A stretch of DNA of 5,788 nucleotides from the NCBI GenBank assembly GCA_028691595.1, contig JAQUZA010000220.1:1-5788 (forward strand). The letters run 5' to 3'. The position numbers and the translations under genes are program-made. The stretch comes from Candidatus Rifleibacteriota bacterium. Its GTDB lineage: Bacteria > Muiribacteriota > Ozemobacteria > Ozemobacterales > Ozemobacteraceae. Below are positions 1-5,788 of this stretch, piece by piece. Positions within the stretch are counted from its first letter, which is position 1, and every line of letters starts with the position of its first letter. The notes under the pieces were generated by a model. That model saw only the letters and a program-made list of their open reading frames with translations. It had not been told where the DNA came from and made no database searches.

Positions 1-66
1 AAAATACTATAACACAACTGCACGAATTGGATAAAATTCTTGATTTAAAGATTTATTTTTGCGGTT

Positions 67-85
67 AATCAAGGTAAGATTGATT
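67..85. repeat. Small inverted repeat AATCAA-N7-TTGATT
   Basis: AATCAA at 67-72 is the exact reverse complement of TTGATT at 80-85, with seven bases between. A further TTGATT occurs at 40-45. The dyad is the size of a simple operator half-site pair and its right arm coincides with the best -35-like hexamer. In AT-rich DNA six-base arms arise easily by chance, so a regulatory role is only a suggestion. Confidence 0.3.
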
Positions 86-107
86 GGATATCCAAGGGTT
101 TTCTAAA
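80..107 (+). promoter_or_regulatory. Weak sigma-70-like promoter candidate
   Basis: TTGATT at 80-85 matches four of six bases of the TTGACA -35 consensus. TCTAAA at 102-107 matches four of six bases of the TATAAT -10 consensus, with a 16-base spacer. Transcription would start near 114, leaving a leader of about 50 bases before the ATG. Alternatives exist: TATAAC at 8-13 matches five of six -10 bases, but its -35 would lie outside the window. The host's sigma factor preferences are unknown, so this is a candidate only. Confidence 0.2.
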
Positions 108-130
108 TCCGATCCTGATGCATTTCGTTA

Positions 131-150
131 AATCAGACACAATCAGGCAT
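131..150 (+). repeat. Tandem 10-bp direct repeat before the start codon
   Basis: AATCAGACAC (131-140) is followed directly by AATCAGGCAT (141-150), identical at eight of ten positions. The period equals about one helical turn of DNA, so a protein binding both copies would contact the same face. The second copy also contains ATCAGG (142-147), which can pair with CCTGAT (114-119) across a 22-base loop. The repeat ends seven bases before the ribosome binding site, so it could affect transcription or translation. Chance is not excluded. Confidence 0.35.
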
Positions 151-156
151 CTTCCT

Positions 157-161
157 GGAGG
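157..161 (+). promoter_or_regulatory. Shine-Dalgarno site GGAGG
   Basis: GGAGG at 157-161 lies five bases before the ATG at 167, near-ideal for a bacterial ribosome binding site. The last in-frame stop is at 116-118, and no other ATG or GTG occurs in frame between it and 167. Together with the signal peptide encoded straight after it, this fixes the gene start with good confidence. Confidence 0.85.
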
Positions 162-166
162 CTTTT

Positions 167-238
167 ATGAAATTTTTTTCCCGGTCGTTTGCGCTCGTTC
201 TTTTGCTGGCGCTTTTTGCAACCTGTCAGGTCATGGCA
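167..238 (+). other. Signal peptide of the alpha-2-macroglobulin
   Basis: Residues 1-24 have basic residues K2 and R6, a hydrophobic core from about F8 to A18, and V22-M23-A24 before Q25, which fits signal peptidase I (small or aliphatic at -3, Ala at -1). A cysteine at position 20 sits in LFATC. This resembles a lipobox but has Phe at -3 and Thr at -1, unlike the usual Leu and Gly/Ala. Sec export to the periplasm or outside is therefore well supported; release as a soluble protein is more likely than lipid anchoring, but the latter is not excluded in lineages with relaxed lipoboxes. Confidence 0.85.
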
Positions 239-3200
239 CAAAGTCGAAGCGAGTTATGGCAAAAGGTTGCCGAAGCTAAATCGAATGGTCTGCCTCAGAC
301 CGCCATCGAATTTCTTGTTCCGCTATATGAACAGGCGATAAAGGAAGGACACATGACTGACGCAGTCAAAGCTCTTTGCGAAAAAATCGTTCAGGAAGGC
401 ACCGTTCAAGGGAACCAGCCCCAGGAAAAGATCGTAAGACTCGAAGAAGAAATAGGTAAAGCTGATAAGAGCATCAAGCCGCTTCTCAATATCATTCTGG
501 CCAAGTGGTACTGGCATTTTTATAACCGCAACAGCTACCGTTTCATGAACAGATCGCGCACCGAGGGTCTTAATGACAAAGACTTCACCACCTGGGATCT
601 CCCCAAACTCTTCGGGCACATCGGCGATCTTTACGAAAACGTGCTCAATGAAGAAAAAGAGCTGCGCAAGATTTCAATTTCTACCCTCGATGGCTTTATT
701 GAACCAGGTAACCAGCCCAAAGAACTTCGGGCCACGCTTTTTGATTTTTTTGCCCATGAAGCACTTGAATTTTATATGGCCGATGCCCAGAGTGCAGCAA
801 AACCCATCAGGGCTTTTGAACTCGAAGCTGATTCGCCCGCCCTTGGCGAACGCGAAGCCTTTTTAAAATGGCAACCAGAGAGCCTCGACAAAGATTCATG
901 CAACCTCAGGGCGGTCAAGGTTTTGCAGCGCCTGCTCAAAGCCGCCCTGGAAAGCGACAATCGTGATGCCCTGCTCGACAACGACCTTATCAGGCTTGCC
1001 TGGGCCCGGCGCGTCGCCGTTGGTGACAATATCAGTGAAAACTATGTCAAAGAGCTCGAAAAGTTTGCGGCCGCCAACAAAGACCACCCCTATGCCGCTA
1101 CTGCAATTGGCTACATAGCCCAGGAGCATTTCGCCCTCGGGAATATGACAAAAGCGCTCGAGTATGCAGAAAAGGGCATCAATACCTGGCCGGGCAGTCA
1201 CGGCGAAAGCATCTGCCGCAATGTAATGGCCGGGGTTCTGAACAAAGAGATTACCATCGAAACCGAAAAAGTAATGCTGCCAGAGGCGGCCAAGGTCAGG
1301 GTTTCGTTCAGAAATCTCGAAAAAGTTTATTTTAAGCTGCTTGAACGCTCCACCGATGACCTTTACGACGTGCAAAACTACTCTCCAGACAACATCAACT
1401 GGGATCAATACGAAAAAATTCTTTCGCGGCCAACGGTGCAGAAATGGGATGCCAACCTGGACCCGGGCAAAGAGTATGGCCGCTGTGAAGCCTTTGTTGA
1501 TCTGCCTCAAATGAAGCCGGGGCTTTATTATCTTGCCGCGAGCGTACGCGAAGATTTCAATCAGTCAGGCAATTGCCTGCAGATTGCTCCTGTTATCGTG
1601 GGCAAGCTTGGTATGGCGGTGCGCAAACGTTCCGGAAAAACAGAAGTGTTTATCGTGAACAATGTTTCCGGCGAGCCAATGGAAGCGGTCCGCGTTAAAG
1701 GATACACCCATGAATACCGCAAGGGTTGGCGGCAGGCACTTACCGGCAGTACTGACAAAAACGGCATTGCCCGCTTTGAACCCCAGAGTAACAGCGGTTT
1801 CTTTATCGCCGAACACAAAGGTCATATTGTTTATAAAACCGCAGATTTTTACGCCTACGGCAACGAAAGCTTCAACAACGGCAGCAATGTGTATTTCTTT
1901 ACTGACCGGGCCATCTACAGACCGGGGCAGACGATTTATGTCAAAGGCATTGCCGCCTCTTTCGACAACCGCAGCAACGAATACAAAACAATAAATAACA
2001 ACTCAGTAACCATTACTTTCAACGACCCCAACGGTCAGGAAGTAAAAAAGGAAACCCTGAAAACTAATGAGTTCGGCTCTTTTTCGACCACCTTCATTGC
2101 TCCGGCCGACCGTCTGACCGGCAGCTACAGCATTTATAGCCAGACTTTTGGTGGCGCTGCCCAGATCAGAGTTGAAGAATACAAACGACCAAAATTCAAA
2201 GTCGAAATTGATACCCCGACCCAGAGTTTTCAGCTCGATCAACTGGTGCAAATAACCGGCCGGGCCCTCGCTTATACGGGTGCAAAAATCGACAACGCCC
2301 AGGTAAAATACCGCGTGGTACGCGAAGTCCGCTTTCCACCCTGGTGCTGGTGGTATTTCGATGTTGGCTCTTCTCAAGAAATTGCCCATGGCACAACCCA
2401 GACAGACACCAATGGTGAATTTTCGGTAAAATTTACCGCCAAACCAGACAGAACGGTGCCCCGCGAAAACGAACCTGTGTTTCATTACACTGTCAGTGCC
2501 GATGTTGTTGATGGCACCGGCGAAACACGCTCAGGGAACCAGACCGTCAGGGTTGGCTACACTGCCATGGCTCTTGGTCTGACCGCACCCGATGTGACTG
2601 AAGCTGAAAAACCTTTCAATGTTGGCCTTAGAACCACTACCCTTGACGGCAAAGGCATTGCCGGCGCAGGGAGTTTTCTGGTTTATTCTCTTAAACAGCC
2701 TGACCGGGCGCACCGTAAGAACTATTTTTCCGGCACCCTGGCGGCAAAAACTGACAAATCAGAAATCAGAACCTGGGAAGAAGATAAGGTTGTTTTCGAG
2801 CAAAGTTTCAATACCTCAATCGAAGGCCTGTTCAACAGTGAAATTAAGCTGCCCGAAGGTGCTTACCGCATCAAGGCCCAGACTCGTGATCGCTACAACA
2901 ACCAGGTTAATTCGGTCAGCAATCTGATGGTAATCGATTACCAGAGCGAAAAATTCCCGGTAAAGGTGCCGTTTTTCTTCAAAGTTACCAGCGGCAATCT
3001 GCAACCGGGTGACACTTTCACCGCTTTCTGGGCAACGGGTTATGGAAAAGGCCCCGCCTATATCGAAATTGAGCATCGACACAAAATTGTTCAGGCATTC
3101 TGGACAGACCTGAATGCTGGAAAAGTGCAGATAAGCCTGCCAATCACCGATGAACATCGCGGCGGCTTTAACGTCAGGATCATGCAGATCAAAGAAAACC

Positions 3201-5788
3201 GCGAGTATTTCCATGTTCAGTATGTTCCGGTTGCCTGGTCAAACAAAGAACTCAAGCTCAAGTTCTCGCATATGACTTCAAAAATGCAACCCGCCCAGAA
3301 AGACACATGGAAGATCGAGATATCAGGCCAGGAAGCCGAAAAGGGTGCCATTGAAATGGTGGCCGCCATGTATGATGCCAGTCTCGATGCCTTTGCGGCG
3401 CAGAACTGGCCAAATGGTTTTCCGGTCTTCTATTCAGACGCAAATTACGTCAGTGTCAGCTTTGCCAACCAGTTGACAGGTCTATATGTCTGGGCTAACG
3501 ATCTCAATCACCACCCCGGCATCAGTTACCGCTCATACCCTTCGCTTCCCTCCAACATTCAACAGGACTTTTTCGGTTACTATATGCACCATCGGGCTAA
3601 GGGTATGCGTCTATCGGCGATGCCGGCACCCTCAATGGCTCCATCAGAATCCCTTATGCAGGAAGCTGACGGCATGCCGGTCGCTAAAAGCATGGCCATG
3701 GACAGTTTTGCTGATAGTGAAGAAGGCGGAAGGGCACCGGCCCCAATGTCAGAAGCTAAAGAAAAAAATGGCAGTGGTCCAGGCGAAAAAGCCAGCGCCA
3801 AAGAGCCAGAAATCGACCTCGATAAGGTGTCAGCCCGCTCCAATCTTAACGAAACTGCCTTCTTCTACCCGCACCTGACGATGGGTGAGGACGGCGTGGT
3901 TGCTATTGAATTTACCATGCCCGAAGCGCTCACCACCTGGAAGTTTCTTGGATTCGCACACGGCCGCAACCTTCAGGCTGGTGGTATTACCGGCGAGACC
4001 ATTACTCAGAAAGACCTGATGGTTCAGCCAAATCCACCAAGATTTCTGCGCGAAGGCGATAAACTGAGATTTACCGCCAAGGTTACCAACCTCTCAGACA
4101 AAGATCAAAATGGCAAACTGCGACTCAGCATGCTCGACCCGATCAATGATGCCAATCGTAACGCAGAATTCAAGGTCAAACCCGAAACTCTTGAATTCTC
4201 GGTTCCAGCAGGCGAATCAAGATCATTTGGCTGGGAATTGAACGTTCCTGAGACTCCAGGGGTCGTTAAATACAAGGTTGTAGGCGCAACAGAAAACCTT
4301 TCTGACGGTGAAGAAGGCATGTTTTCAATATTGTCACGCCGCATCTTCGTCACCGAGTCTTTGCCGCTGCCGATAAGAGGGCCGGCAACCAAAAACTTCA
4401 GCTTCAAAAAACTCATTGAATCAAAACAGTCTGATACTCTCAAGCACCAGGGCCTGACTGTCGAAGTTACCTCTAACCCGGCCTGGTATGCAGTGCAGGC
4501 GCTTCCATATCTCATGGAATTCCCGCATGAATGTTCAGAACAGATCTTTAACCGCATCTACGCGAATTACCTCGCTTCGTTCATCGCCGGTTCTGACCCC
4601 AAAATTAAAAAGGTTTTCGAAACCTGGAAGGCAGACGAGGCCAATGGCGGCAAAGCTCTGTTTTCTAATCTCGAAAAGAACGAACACCTTAAATCAGTAA
4701 CTCTGCTCGAAACCCCATGGGTTCTCGATGCAAAAAGCGAAAATGAGCAGAAACACAAGATCGGTGTTCTCTTCGACACCAACCGTATCGAACATGAAAT
4801 GACCCGTGCCATGAAAAAGCTTTCGGAAATGCAGCTTTCTGATGGTGGGTTCCCATGGTTTCCAGGCGGTTACCCGAATTCTTACATAACGCTGTACATC
4901 ATGACCGGCTTCGGTCGTATGCGCCATCTTGGTGTCGATGTCGATGTTAAGCCGGCACTGCGGTCACTTGAATACCTGGATGCCTGGATTGACCGTGAAT
5001 ATCGTGAAATCATCAAACACCACGGCTATCAGAAGCGCACGAACATCAACCCGACCTATGCTCTGTACCTGTATGGGCGAAGCTTTTTCCTCAAAGAAAG
5101 ACCAATTCCGGGTAACAGCAAGGTTGCCGTCGAATTTTTCCTTGAAGAAGCCCGCAACAAATGGCTCGAAGTGGGTTCAAGACAGGCTCACGGGCACATG
5201 GCCCTGGCATTGCAGAGATTTGGCGACAGCAAGGTTCCGGCAGCAATTGTAAAAAGTCTTAAAGAACGCAGCGTTAACGACGAAGAACTCGGCCGGTTCT
5301 GGCGTGAAAATGAAATTTCGTTCTGGTGGTACCGGGCCGAAATCGAAACTCAGGCTGTCATGATCGAGGCTTTTACTGAAGTCACAAATGACAAAGAAGC
5401 CGTTGAAGATTGTAAGGTCTGGCTGCTGAAACAAAAGCAGACCCAGAACTGGAAAACCACCAAAGCTACTGCCGACGCGATCTATGCTCTGCTGCTGCGT
5501 GGTGCCAACCTTCTTGCATCTGATAAACTTGTAAAGATCGCGCTGGGCGGTAACGAAGTCAAGCCAGAAAAGGTCGAAGCCGGTACAGGTTATTACCAGA
5601 AAATATTTGCCGGCTCTGAAGTTAAGCCCGAAATGGGCAAAATCGAAATGACAAAAGAGGACGAAGGCGTCGCCTGGGGCGCAGTTCACTGGCAATATCT
5701 TGAAGATATGAGCAAAGTCACTCCGCACGAAACCAACCTCAAACTCAAAAAGACCTTGTTCGTGAAAGGTGACACTGATGCCGGGCCT
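167..5788 (+). CDS. Large alpha-2-macroglobulin family protein (3' partial)
   Basis: This gene encodes a bacterial alpha-2-macroglobulin, an exported broad-spectrum protease trap. In the family, cleavage of a bait segment changes the shape of the protein and exposes a Cys-Gln thioester that covalently captures the protease. Visible parts in order: signal peptide 1-24; helical region about 25-358; first beta domain from about 360 (ITIETEKV at 362); a second Ig-like domain with TDKNG at 529; MG2 signature TDRAIYRPGQTIYVKG at 579-594; VEEYKRPKF at 669-677; aromatic cluster WCWWYF at 726-731; flexible Met-rich segment 1147-1225; NETAFFYP at 1228 and FTMPEALTTWK at 1249; NPPRFLREGD ending at 1298; thioester CSEQ at 1456-1459; SDGGFPWFPGG at 1558-1568; QNWKTTKAT from 1760. 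All 1,874 codons are open, with no stop before the window edge, so the C-terminal receptor-binding-like part is missing. No neighbour is visible, so linkage to a penicillin-binding protein gene (as in E. coli yfhM-pbpC) cannot be judged. Family assignment is very secure; the native target protease is unknown. Confidence 0.96.
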   Translation, partial: MKFFSRSFALVLLLALFATCQVMAQSRSELWQKVAEAKSNGLPQTAIEFLVPLYEQAIKEGHMTDAVKALCEKIVQEGTVQGNQPQEKIVRLEEEIGKADKSIKPLLNIILAKWYWHFYNRNSYRFMNRSRTEGLNDKDFTTWDLPKLFGHIGDLYENVLNEEKELRKISISTLDGFIEPGNQPKELRATLFDFFAHEALEFYMADAQSAAKPIRAFELEADSPALGEREAFLKWQPESLDKDSCNLRAVKVLQRLLKAALESDNRDALLDNDLIRLAWARRVAVGDNISENYVKELEKFAAANKDHPYAATAIGYIAQEHFALGNMTKALEYAEKGINTWPGSHGESICRNVMAGVLNKEITIETEKVMLPEAAKVRVSFRNLEKVYFKLLERSTDDLYDVQNYSPDNINWDQYEKILSRPTVQKWDANLDPGKEYGRCEAFVDLPQMKPGLYYLAASVREDFNQSGNCLQIAPVIVGKLGMAVRKRSGKTEVFIVNNVSGEPMEAVRVKGYTHEYRKGWRQALTGSTDKNGIARFEPQSNSGFFIAEHKGHIVYKTADFYAYGNESFNNGSNVYFFTDRAIYRPGQTIYVKGIAASFDNRSNEYKTINNNSVTITFNDPNGQEVKKETLKTNEFGSFSTTFIAPADRLTGSYSIYSQTFGGAAQIRVEEYKRPKFKVEIDTPTQSFQLDQLVQITGRALAYTGAKIDNAQVKYRVVREVRFPPWCWWYFDVGSSQEIAHGTTQTDTNGEFSVKFTAKPDRTVPRENEPVFHYTVSADVVDGTGETRSGNQTVRVGYTAMALGLTAPDVTEAEKPFNVGLRTTTLDGKGIAGAGSFLVYSLKQPDRAHRKNYFSGTLAAKTDKSEIRTWEEDKVVFEQSFNTSIEGLFNSEIKLPEGAYRIKAQTRDRYNNQVNSVSNLMVIDYQSEKFPVKVPFFFKVTSGNLQPGDTFTAFWATGYGKGPAYIEIEHRHKIVQAFWTDLNAGKVQISLPITDEHRGGFNVRIMQIKENREYFHVQYVPVAWSNKELKLKFSHMTSKMQPAQKDTWKIEISGQEAEKGAIEMVAAMYDASLDAFAAQNWPNGFPVFYSDANYVSVSFANQLTGLYVWANDLNHHPGISYRSYPSLPSNIQQDFFGYYMHHRAKGMRLSAMPAPSMAPSESLMQEADGMPVAKSMAMDSFADSEEGGRAPAPMSEAKEKNGSGPGEKASAKEPEIDLDKVSARSNLNETAFFYPHLTMGEDGVVAIEFTMPEALTTWKFLGFAHGRNLQAGGITGETITQKDLMVQPNPPRFLREGDKLRFTAKVTNLSDKDQNGKLRLSMLDPINDANRNAEFKVKPETLEFSVPAGESRSFGWELNVPETPGVVKYKVVGATENLSDGEEGMFSILSRRIFVTESLPLPIRGPATKNFSFKKLIESKQSDTLKHQGLTVEVTSNPAWYAVQALPYLMEFPHECSEQIFNRIYANYLASFIAGSDPKIKKVFETWKADEANGGKALFSNLEKNEHLKSVTLLETPWVLDAKSENEQKHKIGVLFDTNRIEHEMTRAMKKLSEMQLSDGGFPWFPGGYPNSYITLYIMTGFGRMRHLGVDVDVKPALRSLEYLDAWIDREYREIIKHHGYQKRTNINPTYALYLYGRSFFLKERPIPGNSKVAVEFFLEEARNKWLEVGSRQAHGHMALALQRFGDSKVPAAIVKSLKERSVNDEELGRFWRENEISFWWYRAEIETQAVMIEAFTEVTNDKEAVEDCKVWLLKQKQTQNWKTTKATADAIYALLLRGANLLASDKLVKIALGGNEVKPEKVEAGTGYYQKIFAGSEVKPEMGKIEMTKEDEGVAWGAVHWQYLEDMSKVTPHETNLKLKKTLFVKGDTDAGP
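239..1240 (+). other. N-terminal helical region (TPR-like), residues ~25-358
   Basis: About 330 residues before the first beta domain are rich in Leu, Ala, Glu and Lys in amphipathic-looking stretches with few beta-type patterns. The last part (KALEYAEKGINTWPGSHGES, ending just after 345) reads like a tetratricopeptide-repeat helix pair followed by a loop. Comparable helical extensions are known at the front of the large Bacteroidetes-type alpha-2-macroglobulins and are absent from vertebrate members. Its role is unknown; protein-protein contact or attachment to an envelope partner is an inference. The boundaries are estimated by eye. Confidence 0.6.
1901..1948 (+). other. MG2 domain signature motif
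   Basis: Residues 579-594 read TDRAIYRPGQTIYVKG. The core (T/S)D(R/K)xxYRPGxxVxxKG is the diagnostic motif of the macroglobulin MG2 domain in both bacterial and animal family members. The domain probably continues to about residue 668, where VEEYKRPKF (669-677), another family hallmark, leads into the next macroglobulin domain. Confidence 0.95.
3605..3841 (+). other. Putative bait region, Met-rich flexible linker
   Basis: Residues about 1147-1225 are low in aromatic residues and rich in Ala, Pro, Ser, Met, Gly, Glu and Lys, unlike the folded beta domains on both sides. Eight methionines fall within 48 residues (1147, 1152, 1157, 1164, 1170, 1176, 1178, 1194). The second half is charged, with many Lys/Glu pairs. 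The segment lies directly before NETAFFYP (1228), the start of the conserved alpha-2-macroglobulin domain, where family members carry the protease-sensitive bait. It offers sites for trypsin-like (K1174, R1189, K1198, K1200, R1224) and elastase- or subtilisin-like (Ala, Met, Leu) proteases. That it is the bait is inferred from position and composition. Confidence 0.65.
4454..5566 (+). other. Thioester domain (alpha/alpha toroid), residues ~1430-1800
   Basis: The segment around and after the thioester is predicted to be the helical toroid that shields it. Landmarks are the CSEQ motif at 1456, SDGGFPWFPGG at 1558-1568 followed by YITLYIMTGFG, FWWYRAEIETQA from 1719, and QNWKTTKATADAIYALLLRG from 1760. 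The DGG(F/W)xWFPGG and QNWKTTKAT wordings are typical of bacterial alpha-2-macroglobulins. I cannot place the catalytic histidine by eye. The domain borders are approximate. Confidence 0.85.
4532..4543 (+). other. Thioester motif CSEQ
   Basis: Cys1456-Ser-Glu-Gln1459 fits the CxEQ motif whose Cys and Gln form the internal beta-cysteinyl gamma-glutamyl thioester. The context HECSEQIFNRIYANYLA matches bacterial family members, and animal proteins have GCGEQ at the same point. Because Cys and Gln are both present, the protein should trap covalently, unlike the bacterial paralogues (E. coli YfaS type) that have lost the cysteine. Confidence 0.95.

Larger units (their letters stand above)
1..166. 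other. AT-rich leader / intergenic region
   Basis: This stretch lies upstream of the only gene. Positions 1-60 have about 13 G or C bases (22 %), rising to about 40 % over 61-120. The reading frame of the downstream gene is closed here by stops at 32-34, 41-43, 104-106 and 116-118, so the gene cannot start before 119. No tRNA, riboswitch or strong terminator hairpin was recognised. Another phase is open from the left edge to a TAA at 66-68 and could in principle be the tail of a preceding gene, but its extreme AT bias and short length give no real support. The region holds weak promoter-like hexamers, a small dyad and a 10-bp direct repeat, listed separately. Confidence 0.7.

Noticed and set aside
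3..68. Possible C-terminal tail of a preceding gene ending at TAA 66-68
   Set aside because: Only 21 codons in about 22-25 % G+C DNA. It has a plausible helix-like translation but nothing that distinguishes it from random open AT-rich sequence.
114..147. Possible hairpin CCTGAT / ATCAGG
   Set aside because: A six-base stem with a 22-base loop is too weak to call a terminator or a riboswitch.
896..1510. Open frame of about 204 codons on the minus strand
   Set aside because: It lies wholly inside the alpha-2-macroglobulin frame, has no recognisable domain, and is opposite a segment with clear family-type protein sequence. It is an antisense shadow.
2003..2485. Open frame of about 160 codons on the minus strand
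   Set aside because: It is antisense to conserved macroglobulin domains (VEEYKRPKF and WCWWYF on the plus strand), with no family resemblance of its own.
3605..3841. Low-complexity stretch considered as a frameshift or assembly error
   Set aside because: The frame stays open and rejoins the conserved NETAFFYP motif in the same phase, as expected for a real flexible linker.
3486..3878. Pro/Lys-rich open frame of about 130 codons in another plus-strand phase
   Set aside because: It overlaps the low-complexity bait segment and is explained by the same biased codons read in a shifted phase; no independent evidence for a gene.
5177..5728. Phe-rich open frame of about 183 codons on the minus strand
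   Set aside because: The Phe-rich composition is what the reverse complement of GAA- and AAA-rich coding DNA gives. The plus strand here encodes the conserved QNWKTTKAT part of the thioester domain.

Overview
The window holds one very large gene, read left to right, that runs off the right edge. Positions 1-166 are an AT-rich leader (about 22 % G+C over the first 60 bases, against roughly half in the gene). An uninterrupted reading frame then starts at ATG 167 and stays open for 1,874 codons to the last base. No stop codon, frameshift or second gene is visible. The long open frames on the opposite strand and in other phases are shadows of this gene.

The product is a secreted or periplasmic bacterial alpha-2-macroglobulin, a thioester-containing protease trap. 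The order is: signal peptide (residues 1-24), a helical N-terminal region (about 25-358), a chain of macroglobulin-type beta domains with the MG2 hallmark TDRAIYRPGQTIYVKG (579-594), and a flexible methionine-rich segment that looks like the bait region (about 1147-1225). After these come the conserved NETAFFYP/FTMPEALTTWK domain (from 1228), the thioester motif CSEQ (1456-1459) inside an alpha-helical thioester domain (about 1430-1800), and the beginning of the C-terminal domains. The final part, probably one to two hundred residues, lies outside the window. The motif wording resembles the large alpha-2-macroglobulins of Bacteroidetes and similar Gram-negative (diderm) lineages more than the shorter E. 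coli YfhM type.

The organism is most likely a diderm bacterium of moderate G+C content. The signal peptide, Shine-Dalgarno site (GGAGG, 157-161) and gene family support this, but one gene cannot give a phylum. The leader has weak promoter-like elements, a 10-bp direct repeat and a small dyad that could be regulatory; none is strong. I see no convincing undescribed multi-gene system. The points most worth a second look are the methionine-rich bait candidate, the helical N-terminal region, the ambiguous lipoprotein or secreted signal, and the repeats upstream.
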